NCBI RefSeq assembly: GCF_014648855.1
Contig: NZ_BMRX01000009.1
Location: forward strand, 248,001 to 312,000
Reading direction: 5' to 3'
DNA from: Streptomyces parvulus
Lineage (GTDB): Bacteria; Actinomycetota; Actinomycetes; Streptomycetales; Streptomycetaceae
Length of the DNA: 64,000 bases
Shown: positions 26,668 to 35,025 of the stretch, piece by piece
Numbering within the stretch: the stretch's first letter is position 1
Layout of the letters: each line of letters opens with the position of its first letter
Translations under genes and position numbers: made by a program
Notes under the pieces: generated by a model
Database searches by the model: none
Told to the model about the DNA's origin: nothing
The model's input: the letters and a program-made list of their open reading frames with translations, nothing else

Positions 26668-28317
26668 TCAGCGCACGAACACCCCCGCCTGGCCGGCCAG
26701 GTCCAGGAAGTACTGCGGTGCCACTCCCAGGACCACCGTGACCGCGACGCCGACGCCGATCGCCGTCATCGTCAGCGGGGACGGGACCGCCACCGTCGGG
26801 CCCTCCGGCCGGGGCTCGCTGAAGAACATCAGGACGATCACGCGGATGTAGAAGAACGCCGCGATCGCCGACGAGATCACGCCGATGACCACCAGCGGGG
26901 CCGCGCCGCCCTCCGCCGCCGCCTTGAAGACGGCGAACTTGCCCGAGAACCCGGAGGTCAGCGGGATGCCCGCGAAGGCCAGCAGGAAGATCGCGAACAC
27001 CGCCGCCACCAGCGGTGACCTGCGGCCGAGCCCGGCCCACTTGGACAGGTGCGTCGCCTCGCCGCCCGCGTCGCGCACCAGCGTCACCACGGCGAAGGCG
27101 CCGATCGTGACGAAGGAGTACGCGGCCAGGTAGAAGAGGACGGACGAGATGCCGTCCGGCGTGGTCGCGATGACACCGGCGAGGATGAAGCCGGCGTGCG
27201 CGATCGACGAGTACGCCAGCAGCCGCTTGATGTCGGTCTGCGTGATCGCGACGATCGCGCCGGCCAGCATGGTGACGATCGCCACGGCCCACATCACCGG
27301 CCGCCAGTCCCAGCGCAGGCCGGGCAGCACGACGTAGAGGATGCGCAGCAGCGCGCCGAAGGCGGCCACCTTGGTCGCCGCCGCCATGAAGCCGGTCACC
27401 GGAGTCGGCGCCCCCTGGTACACGTCCGGCGTCCACATGTGGAACGGCACCGCGCCCACCTTGAACAGCAGGCCCATCACGATCAGCGCGGAGCCGACGA
27501 GGAGCAGCGCGTCGTTGCCCATGGTGTCGGCGAGCGCCGGGGTGACGTTCTGCACGGTGCCGTCGACCACCTGGGCGATCGTGCCGTACGACATGGAGCC
27601 CGCGTAGCCGTAGAGCAGGGCGATGCCGAACAGGGTGAACGCCGAGGCGAACGCGCCGAGCAGGAAGTACTTGACCGCCGCTTCCTGCGACATGAGCCGC
27701 TTGCGGCGGGCCAGCGCGCACAGCAGGTACAGCGGGAGGGAGAAGACCTCCAGGGCGACGAAGAGCGTCAGCAGGTCGTTGGCGGCCGGGAAGACCAGCA
27801 TGCCGGCGACCGCGAACAGCAGGAGCGGGAAGACCTCCGTGGTGGCGAAGCCCGCCTTGACCGCCTTCTGCTCGCTCTCGCTGCCCGGCACCGCGGCGGC
27901 CTGCGCGGCGAAGGAGTCGACGCGGTTGCCGTGCGCCTCCGGGTCGAGCCGCCGCTCGGCGAAGGTGAACAGACCGACCAGCGCCGCCAGCAGGATCGTG
28001 CCCTGGAGGAACAGGGCGGGTCCGTCGACGGCGACGGCGCCCATGGCCGCGATGCCCGCCTTGGTCGTGCCGTATCCGCCCGCAGCGAGGGCGACGACCG
28101 CGGCGAAGGCGGCGACCAGGGCGACGGCCGACACGAACATCTGCACGTAGTAACGGGCCCGGCGCGGCACGAAGGCCTCGACCAGGATCCCGACGATCGC
28201 CGCGCCGACGATGACGAGGGTGGGCGCCAGCTGCCCGTACTCGATCTTCGGCGCGTCGATCTTGGCGATCGGGTCGGCCGCCGTTGTCCACAGGCTGTGG
28301 ACGGCTGTTGCGCTCAC
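26668..28317 (-). CDS. nuoN: NADH-quinone oxidoreductase subunit N
   Basis: Antiporter-like membrane subunit of complex I, 549 residues, with about 14 helices. Conserved proton-channel segments include FHMWTPDVYQGAPTPVTGFM, the Lys in MAAATKVAAFG and LLAYSSIAHAGFIL. A ~35-residue soluble stretch precedes the first helix. The GTG start at 28317 overlaps the nuoM stop. It is the last gene of the operon and ends against the strong hairpin at 26607-26645. Confidence 0.97.
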   Translation of the reverse strand: MSATAVHSLWTTAADPIAKIDAPKIEYGQLAPTLVIVGAAIVGILVEAFVPRRARYYVQMFVSAVALVAAFAAVVALAAGGYGTTKAGIAAMGAVAVDGPALFLQGTILLAALVGLFTFAERRLDPEAHGNRVDSFAAQAAAVPGSESEQKAVKAGFATTEVFPLLLFAVAGMLVFPAANDLLTLFVALEVFSLPLYLLCALARRKRLMSQEAAVKYFLLGAFASAFTLFGIALLYGYAGSMSYGTIAQVVDGTVQNVTPALADTMGNDALLLVGSALIVMGLLFKVGAVPFHMWTPDVYQGAPTPVTGFMAAATKVAAFGALLRILYVVLPGLRWDWRPVMWAVAIVTMLAGAIVAITQTDIKRLLAYSSIAHAGFILAGVIATTPDGISSVLFYLAAYSFVTIGAFAVVTLVRDAGGEATHLSKWAGLGRRSPLVAAVFAIFLLAFAGIPLTSGFSGKFAVFKAAAEGGAAPLVVIGVISSAIAAFFYIRVIVLMFFSEPRPEGPTVAVPSPLTMTAIGVGVAVTVVLGVAPQYFLDLAGQAGVFVR

Positions 28318-29885
28318 TTGGCCGCCTCCACCTCAGGCTGGGGGTCCTTCTTGTGTACGTCGGACATGGTCTGCTCCACCGCGGGGTTGACGATGTCCGT
28401 CACGGGCTTCGGGAAGACGCCCAGGAAGATCAGCAGCGCCACCAGCGGTGCCACGACCACCAGTTCGCGCACCCGCAGGTCCGGCATCGCGGACACCTCC
28501 GGCTTCACCGGGCCCGTCATCGTCCGCTGGTAGAGAACGAGGGTGTAGAGCGCGGCGAGGACGATGCCGAAGGTGGCGATGATGCCGATCACCGGATAGC
28601 GCGTGAACGTGCCGACCAGGACCAGGAACTCACTGACGAAGGGCGCGAGCCCCGGCAGCGACAGGGTCGCGAGGCCGCCGATCAGGAAGGTGCCGGCGAG
28701 TACCGGCGCCACCTTCTGCACCCCGCCGTAGTCGGCGATGAGCCGCGAGCCGCGCCGCGAGATCAGGAAGCCGGCGATCAGCATCAGCACCGCGGTCGAG
28801 ATGCCGTGGTTGACCATGTACAGCGTCGCGCCGGACTGGCCCTGGCTGGTCATCGCGAAGATGCCCATGATGATGAAGCCGAAGTGCGAGATCGACGCGT
28901 ACGCGATCAGCCGCTTGATGTCGCGCTGGCCGACCGCGAGCAGCGCGCCGTAGATGATGCTGACCACCGCCAGGACCAGGATGACCGGCGTCGCCCACTT
29001 GCTGGCCTCCGGGAAGAGCTGGAGGCAGAAGCGGAGCATCGCGAAGGTGCCGACCTTGTCGACGACCGCCGTGATCAGCACGGCGACCGGCGCGGTCGAC
29101 TCCTGCATGGCGTTGGGCAGCCAGGTGTGCAGCGGCCACAGCGGCGCCTTCACCGCGAAGGCGAAGAAGAAGCCGAGGAAGAGCCAGCGCTCCGTGCTGG
29201 TCGCCATGTCGAGTTCGCCGCTCGCGCGGGCCGCCGCGATCTCGGTCAGCGAGAAGTTCCCGGCGACCACGTACAGCCCGATCACCGCGGCCAGCATGAT
29301 CAGACCGCCGGCCAGGTTGTAGAGGAGGAACTTCACCGCCGCGTACGACCGCTGGGTGGCGGCGGTCTGCTCGCCGTGCGCGTGGGCCCGGTCCCCGAAG
29401 CCGCCGATGAGGAAGTACATCGGGATGAGCATGGCTTCGAAGAAGATGTAGAAGAGGAAGACGTCGGTGGCCTCGAAGGAGATGATCACCATCGCCTCGA
29501 CGGCCAGGATCAGGGCGAAGAAGCCCTGCGTCGGCCGCCACCGGCTGCTGCCGGTCTCCAGCGGGTCGGCGTCGTGCCAGCCCGCGAGGATGATGAACGG
29601 GATCAGCAGCGCGGTCAGCGCGATCAGCGCCACCGCGATGCCGTCGACGCCCAGTTCGTACCGGACGCCGAAGTCGGCGATCCAGGCGTGCGACTCGGTG
29701 AGCTGGTAGCGGTCGCCGCCCGGGTCGAAGCGGACCAGTACCGCGATCGCCAGGGCGAGCGTGGCCAGCGAGACGAGCAGCGCGAGCCATTTGGCCGCGG
29801 TGCGTTTCGCGGCCGGCACGGCGGCCGTGGCGATCGCCCCGACGGCCGGGAGGGCCGCCGTGACTGTCAGCAGGGGAAAGGACAT
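28314..29885 (-). CDS. nuoM: NADH-quinone oxidoreductase subunit M
   Basis: Second antiporter-like proton-pumping subunit, 523 residues. Family marks are PLWPLHTWLPNAMQEST, APVAVLITAVVDKVGTFAML with its Lys, and RLIAYASISHFGFIIMGIF. The start at ATG 29885 is taken because it gives the normal N-terminus and comes 5 bp after the nuoL stop; upstream sequence in the same frame belongs to an out-of-frame reading of nuoL. The C-terminus has a short polar tail rich in Glu/Lys. Confidence 0.97.
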   Translation of the reverse strand: MSFPLLTVTAALPAVGAIATAAVPAAKRTAAKWLALLVSLATLALAIAVLVRFDPGGDRYQLTESHAWIADFGVRYELGVDGIAVALIALTALLIPFIILAGWHDADPLETGSSRWRPTQGFFALILAVEAMVIISFEATDVFLFYIFFEAMLIPMYFLIGGFGDRAHAHGEQTAATQRSYAAVKFLLYNLAGGLIMLAAVIGLYVVAGNFSLTEIAAARASGELDMATSTERWLFLGFFFAFAVKAPLWPLHTWLPNAMQESTAPVAVLITAVVDKVGTFAMLRFCLQLFPEASKWATPVILVLAVVSIIYGALLAVGQRDIKRLIAYASISHFGFIIMGIFAMTSQGQSGATLYMVNHGISTAVLMLIAGFLISRRGSRLIADYGGVQKVAPVLAGTFLIGGLATLSLPGLAPFVSEFLVLVGTFTRYPVIGIIATFGIVLAALYTLVLYQRTMTGPVKPEVSAMPDLRVRELVVVAPLVALLIFLGVFPKPVTDIVNPAVEQTMSDVHKKDPQPEVEAAK

Positions 29886-29890
29886 CGGTA

Positions 29891-31855
29891 TCAGACCGCC
29901 CTCATCAGCAGGGTCGCGGCGACGAGGACCGCCGCACCGCCGAACATCGAGACCGCGTAACTGCGCGCGAACCCGTTCTGCAGCTTGCGCATCCGTCCGG
30001 ACAGGCCGCCGACCGAGGCCGCCGTGCCGTTGACGACCCCGTCGACCAGGGTGTGGTCGACGTAGACCAGGGAGCGCGTGAGGTGTTCGCCGCCGCGGAC
30101 CAGGACGACGTGGTTGAAGTCGTCCTGGAGCAGGTCGCGCCGGGCGGCCCGGGTGAGCAGCGACCCGCGCGGGGCGACCGCCGGGACGGGACGGCGCCCG
30201 TACTGCGCCCAGGCGACCGCGACGCCGATCACCATCACGGCGACCGTCGAGACCGTCACCGTCAGGGCGCTGATCGGCGCGTGGCCGTGGTCGTGCCCGG
30301 TGATGGGCTCCAGCCAGTGCACGAACCGGTCGCCGATGCTGAAGAACGCGCCGCCGAACACCGAGCCGACGGCCAGCACGATCATCGGGACCGTCATGAG
30401 CTTCGGCGACTCGTGCGGGTGCGGAGGTTCGTACGCGCCGCGGGTCTCGGCGGCCGGCTCCACGTCGGGGGCGGCGGGCGACGGCGTCGGCGCCTTGCGC
30501 CAGCGCTCCTCGCCGAAGAAGGTCATCAGCATCACGCGGGTCATGTAGTACGCCGTGATGGCCGCGCCCAGCAGGGCGACGCCGCCGAGGATCCAGCCCT
30601 CGGTGCCGCCCTTGGCGAACGCCGACTCGATGATCTTGTCCTTGGAGAAGAAGCCGGACAGGCCCGGGAAGCCGATGATGGCGAGATAGCCGAGGCCGAA
30701 GGTGACGAAGGTGACCGGCATGTACTTGCGCAGTCCGCCGTAGCGGCGCATGTCGACCTCGTCGTTCATGCCGTGCATGACGGAGCCGGCGCCGAGGAAC
30801 AGGCCGGCCTTGAAGAAGCCGTGCGTCACCAGGTGCATGATCGCGAAGACGTAGCCGATGGGGCCGAGGCCGGCGGCGAGCACCATGTAGCCGATCTGCG
30901 ACATGGTCGAACCGGCCAGCGCCTTCTTGATGTCGTCCTTGGCGCAACCGACGATCGCACCGAACAGGAGCGTGACCGCGCCCACGATGGCGACGACCAG
31001 CTGCGCGTCGGGCGCGCCGTTGAAGATCGCGCCGGACCGGACGATCAGGTAGACGCCCGCGGTCACCATGGTCGCGGCGTGGATGAGGGCCGAGACCGGG
31101 GTCGGGCCCTCCATCGCGTCCCCGAGCCAGGACTGGAGCGGCACCTGGGCGGACTTGCCGCACGCGGCGAGCAGCAGCATCAGGGCGATCGCGGTGAGTT
31201 TGCCCTCACCGGCCGACCCCGCGATCCCGGCCTCGCCCTCGCCGCCGAGCACCGGCCCGAAGGCGAAGGTGCCGAACCAGAGGAACATCAGCATGATCGC
31301 GATGGACAGGCCCATGTCGCCGACGCGGTTGACCAGGAAGGCCTTCTTCGCGGCGGTGGCGGCGCTGGGCTTGTGCTGCCAGAAGCCGATCAGCAGGTAG
31401 GAGGCGAGTCCGACGCCCTCCCAGCCGACGTAGAGCAGCAGGTAGTTGTCGGCGAGGACGAGCAGCAGCATCGCCGCGAGGAACAGGTTCAGGTAGCCGA
31501 AGAAGCGGCGGCGGCGCTCGTCGTGCTCCATGTAGGAGACGGAGTACAGGTGGATCAGCGAGCCGACGCCGGTGATCAGCAGGACGAACGTCATCGACAG
31601 CTGGTCGAGCCGGAAGGCGACGTCGGCCTGGAAGCCCTCCACCGGGATCCAGCTGAACAGGTGCTGCGTCAGGGTGCGGTCCTCGGCGCCGCTGCCGAGC
31701 ATGTCGGCGAAGAGGACCACGCCGATCACGAACGACGCGGCCGCCAGCAGTGTGCCGATCCAGTGGCCCACGGCGTCCAGCCGGCGGCCGCCGCACAGCA
31801 GGACCGCGGCACCGAGCAGGGGCGCCGCCACCAGCAGCGCAATCAGGTTCTCCAC
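29891..31855 (-). CDS. nuoL: NADH-quinone oxidoreductase subunit L
   Basis: Distal antiporter-like subunit carrying the long lateral helix, 654 residues. Recognised by LLYVGWEGVGLASYLLIGFW, VPLQSWLGDAMEGPTPVSAL, HAATMVTAGVYLIVRS, KALAGSTMSQIGYM and GFPGLSGFFSKD. A polar insertion around residues 430-470 (APTPSPAAPDVEPAAE) is longer than in E. coli. The final hydrophobic segment at the C-terminus fits the end of the lateral helix region. Confidence 0.97.
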   Translation of the reverse strand: MENLIALLVAAPLLGAAVLLCGGRRLDAVGHWIGTLLAAASFVIGVVLFADMLGSGAEDRTLTQHLFSWIPVEGFQADVAFRLDQLSMTFVLLITGVGSLIHLYSVSYMEHDERRRRFFGYLNLFLAAMLLLVLADNYLLLYVGWEGVGLASYLLIGFWQHKPSAATAAKKAFLVNRVGDMGLSIAIMLMFLWFGTFAFGPVLGGEGEAGIAGSAGEGKLTAIALMLLLAACGKSAQVPLQSWLGDAMEGPTPVSALIHAATMVTAGVYLIVRSGAIFNGAPDAQLVVAIVGAVTLLFGAIVGCAKDDIKKALAGSTMSQIGYMVLAAGLGPIGYVFAIMHLVTHGFFKAGLFLGAGSVMHGMNDEVDMRRYGGLRKYMPVTFVTFGLGYLAIIGFPGLSGFFSKDKIIESAFAKGGTEGWILGGVALLGAAITAYYMTRVMLMTFFGEERWRKAPTPSPAAPDVEPAAETRGAYEPPHPHESPKLMTVPMIVLAVGSVFGGAFFSIGDRFVHWLEPITGHDHGHAPISALTVTVSTVAVMVIGVAVAWAQYGRRPVPAVAPRGSLLTRAARRDLLQDDFNHVVLVRGGEHLTRSLVYVDHTLVDGVVNGTAASVGGLSGRMRKLQNGFARSYAVSMFGGAAVLVAATLLMRAV

Positions 31856-31864
31856 TTCAGCCCC

Positions 31865-32164
31865 TCACAGCTTCATCAGGCTGGCGTCGTCGACCGAGGC
31901 CGAGTGGCGGGAACGGAACAGGGACACGATGATCGCGAGCCCGACCACGACCTCCGCCGCGGCGACGACCATCGTGAAGAAGGCGATGATCTGGCCGTCG
32001 AGGTTGCCGTGCATGCGGGAGAAGGCGACGAACGCGAGGTTGCAGGCGTTGAGCATCAGCTCGATGCACATGAAGACCACGATCGCGTTGCGCCGGATCA
32101 GCACGCCGGTGGCGCCGATCGTGAACAACAGGGCCGCGAGGTACAGGTAGTTGACGGGGTTCAC
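31865..32164 (-). CDS. nuoK: NADH-quinone oxidoreductase subunit K
   Basis: Small membrane subunit of complex I, 99 residues and three helices. [19 protein letters not shown] is helix 1, [20 protein letters not shown] holds the conserved membrane Glu needed for proton transfer, and a second Glu is in [14 protein letters not shown]. The GTG at 32164 overlaps the nuoJ stop (GTGA), which settles the start. Confidence 0.96.
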
Positions 32165-33018
32165 TTCGACGCCTCCTCGGACCGCCGGGAGTCGTCCGGC
32201 CCGGCCGCGCCGCGCTCCAGGCGCTCCTCGGCCCGCTGCTCCAGTGCCTTCAGGTCGTTGAGCGCGTCCGTCGACACGTCGCGGATCTGGCCCCGCTCGC
32301 GCAGGGTCCTGCTGACGGTCAGCTCGGACGGGGTGCCGTCGGGCAGCAGGCCCGCGATGTCGACCGCGTTGTGCCGGGCGTACACGCCGGGCGCCGGGAG
32401 CGGCGGGAGGTACTTGCCCTCGCGGACGCGGCGCTCGGCCAGCTCGCGCTGGGTCGCCGCCCGTTCGGTGCGCTCGCGGTGGGTGAGCACCATCGCGCCG
32501 ACGGCCGCGGTGATGAGCAGCGCGCCGGTGATCTCGAAGGCGAAGACGTACTTGGTGAAGATGAGGGAGGCGATGCCCTCCACGTTCCCGTTCGCGTTGG
32601 CCTGGGCGAGGCCGGTGAACTCCGTCAGCGAGGCGTTGCCGATGCCGGCGATCAGCAGGATGCCGAAGCCGAGCCCGGAGACGAGGGCCAGCCAGCGCTG
32701 GCCCTTGATGGTCTCCTTGAGGGAGTCCGCCGCGGTGACGCCGACGAGCATCACCACGAACAGGAACAGCATCATGACCGCGCCGGTGTAGACGACGATC
32801 TGCACGATGCCGAGGAAGTAGGCGCCGTTGGCCAGGTAGAACACCGCCAGGACGATCATGGTCCCGGCGAGGCAGAGCGCGCTGTGCACGGCCTTCCGCA
32901 TGAAGACGGTGCACAGGGCGCCGATCACCGCGACCGTGCCGAGGATCCAGAACTGGACGGCCTCTCCGGTGGAGGTGCCCGCGGAGAGGGTGGCCGCGGC
33001 GGCGAGCTGTGCGCTCAT
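32161..33018 (-). CDS. nuoJ: NADH-quinone oxidoreductase subunit J
   Basis: Membrane subunit J, 285 residues. The N-terminal 170 residues hold five helices with the characteristic [20 protein letters not shown] (containing the flexible pi-bulge region) and [10 protein letters not shown]. The C-terminal ~110 residues form a charged cytoplasmic tail ([28 protein letters not shown]) that is absent from E. coli NuoJ but usual in actinomycetes. ATG 33018 overlaps the nuoI stop by 4 nt. Confidence 0.96.
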
Positions 33019-33656
33019 CGGCGGATCACCTCCTCCGACGCCGGTTCGGTCCCGCCGAAGGTCGAGTCGCCCTCCTGGACCACCTCGCCCTTGGAGTGCG
33101 CGACCTGCTGCTCGGTGCCGGGGGCCGCCTCGGTCACCAGGCCCCGGTAGTAGTCCTGCTCGTCCGTGCCCGGGTAGATGGCGTGCGGCGAGTCGACCAT
33201 GCCCTCCTCCAGGCCGGCCAGCAGCTGGTCCTTGGTGAAGATGAGGTTGGCGCGGCTGGAGTCGGCCAGCTCGAACTCGTTGGTCATCGTCAGCGCGCGC
33301 GTGGGGCACGCCTCGATGCACAGGCCGCACAGGATGCAGCGGGCGTAGTTGATCTGGTAGACGCGGCCGTACCGCTCGCCCGGGGAGTAGCGCTCCTCGT
33401 CGGTGTTGTCCGCGCCCTCCACGTAGATGGCGTCCGCGGGGCAGGCCCAGGCGCACAGTTCGCACCCGACGCACTTCTCCAGGCCGTCCGGATGGCGGTT
33501 GAGCTGGTGCCGTCCGTGGAAGCGCGGAGCGGTGGTCTTCTGCTGCTCCGGGTACTGCTCGGTGAGCCGCTTCTTGAACATGGCCTTGAAGGTCACGCCG
33601 AAGCCGGCCACGGGGTTCTGGAAACCGGGGTTGGTCTCCTTGGGTTCCTCAGCCAT
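33015..33656 (-). CDS. nuoI: NADH-quinone oxidoreductase subunit I
   Basis: Peripheral-arm subunit carrying iron-sulfur clusters N6a and N6b, 213 residues. The two motifs are CVGCELCAWACP and CILCGLCIEACP, both complete. RYGRVYQINYARC and TNEFELADSSR are typical family context. The start at 33656 has the RBS GGAGGCG 5 bp upstream and overlaps the end of nuoH by 8 bp. The acidic C-terminal ~50 residues are longer than in E. coli. Confidence 0.97.
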   Translation of the reverse strand: MAEEPKETNPGFQNPVAGFGVTFKAMFKKRLTEQYPEQQKTTAPRFHGRHQLNRHPDGLEKCVGCELCAWACPADAIYVEGADNTDEERYSPGERYGRVYQINYARCILCGLCIEACPTRALTMTNEFELADSSRANLIFTKDQLLAGLEEGMVDSPHAIYPGTDEQDYYRGLVTEAAPGTEQQVAHSKGEVVQEGDSTFGGTEPASEEVIRR

Positions 33657-35025
33657 CGGACGCCTCCTTTCCATCCGTAGATCCGCCGGCAGGTCCGTCA
33701 CTCTGAGTATCGGGCCCGCCACTGACAATCAGCTCCCGCTCCCGGCGCGGGCGGCGTCGTGGCACCGGCGGCAACTCCTGTCCGGGCATCGGCGGTACGG
33801 GGAATCCGCCGGCCATCGGGTCGAAGGCGGCGGGTTCCTCGACGGGCGCCGCCGCCCGCCTGCCCTTCTCGCGGAAGATGTCCGCGACGAAGGACAGCAG
33901 CAGCAGGGCCAGGACGCCGCCGCCGACGTAGAGGGCGATGTCGGCGAAGTCGTAGTTCTCGTTGCGCAGCGCCCGCACGGTCGCGACCAGCATCAGCCAG
34001 ACCAGCGAGACCGGGATGAGGACCTTCCAGCCGAGCTTCATCAGCTGGTCGTAGCGCACGCGCGGGAGCGTGCCGCGCAGCCAGATGAAGAAGAACAGCA
34101 GCAACTGGACCTTGACCGTGAACCAGAGCAGCGGCCACCAGCCGTGGTTGGCGCCCTCCCAGAAGGTGCTGATCGGCCACGGGGCCCGCCAGCCGCCCAG
34201 GAACAGCGTGGTGGCGACCGCCGAGACGGTCACCATGTTCACGTACTCGGCGAGCATGAACATCGCGAACTTGATCGACGAGTACTCGGTGTTGAAGCCG
34301 CCCACCAGGTCGCCCTCGGACTCCGGCATGTCGAAGGGGGCGCGGTTGGTCTCGCCGATCATCGTGACGATGTAGAGGATGAAGGAGACCGGCAGCAGCA
34401 CGATGTACCAGCGGTCGCCCTGCTGCGCGACGATCTCCGAGGTGGACATCGACCCGGAGTAGAGGAAGACCGAGGCGAACGCGGCGCCCATGGCGATCTC
34501 GTAGGAGATCATCTGGGCGCAGGAGCGCAGTCCGCCGAGGAGCGGGTACGTCGATCCGGAGCTCCAGCCCGCCAGCACGATGCCGTAGATGCCGACCGAG
34601 GCGACCGCCAGGATGAACAGCATGGCGATCGGCAGGTCGGTGAGCTGCATCGCGGTGCGGTGGCCGAAGATCGAGATCTCGTTGCCGGCCGGTCCGAAGG
34701 GGATGACGGCGATCGCCATGAAGGCCGGGATGGCCGCGACGATCGGCGCGAGGACGTACACCGCCTTGTCGGCGCGCTTGACGATCAGGTCTTCCTTGAG
34801 CATCAGTTTGATGCCGTCGGCGAGCGACTGGAGCATGCCCCAGGGGCCGTGCCGGTTCGGGCCGATGCGCAGCTGCATCCAGGCGACGACCTTGCGCTCC
34901 CACACGATGGAGAACAGCACGGTCACCATCAGGAAGGCGAAGCAGAACACCGCCTTGACGACGACCAGCCACCACGGGTCGGTGCCGAACATCGAGAGGT
35001 CTTCAGCGGCGAGGTACGGGCTCAT
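33649..35025 (-). CDS. nuoH: NADH-quinone oxidoreductase subunit H
   Basis: Membrane subunit that forms part of the quinone cavity, 458 residues. RIGPNRHGPWGMLQSLADG, the SMGVYG-like GIYGIVLAGWSSGSTYPLLG and the ETNRAPFDMPESEGDLVGG loop are the strongest family marks. After the last helix (ALLLLSFVADIFREKG) comes a ~75-residue polar tail rich in Pro and Arg. The ATG overlaps the nuoG stop (ATGA). Confidence 0.97.
   Translation of the reverse strand: MSPYLAAEDLSMFGTDPWWLVVVKAVFCFAFLMVTVLFSIVWERKVVAWMQLRIGPNRHGPWGMLQSLADGIKLMLKEDLIVKRADKAVYVLAPIVAAIPAFMAIAVIPFGPAGNEISIFGHRTAMQLTDLPIAMLFILAVASVGIYGIVLAGWSSGSTYPLLGGLRSCAQMISYEIAMGAAFASVFLYSGSMSTSEIVAQQGDRWYIVLLPVSFILYIVTMIGETNRAPFDMPESEGDLVGGFNTEYSSIKFAMFMLAEYVNMVTVSAVATTLFLGGWRAPWPISTFWEGANHGWWPLLWFTVKVQLLLFFFIWLRGTLPRVRYDQLMKLGWKVLIPVSLVWLMLVATVRALRNENYDFADIALYVGGGVLALLLLSFVADIFREKGRRAAAPVEEPAAFDPMAGGFPVPPMPGQELPPVPRRRPRRERELIVSGGPDTQSDGPAGGSTDGKEASDG

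Noticed and set aside
28284..28304. TTGTCCACA followed by an inverted DnaA-box-like sequence near the nuoN start
   Set aside because: The bases encode the conserved start of NuoN (VHSLWTT) and the second box is imperfect; no cluster of boxes indicates an origin.
29886..31163. N-terminal extension of nuoM in its own frame
   Set aside because: It is an out-of-frame reading of nuoL; NuoM begins normally at 29885.
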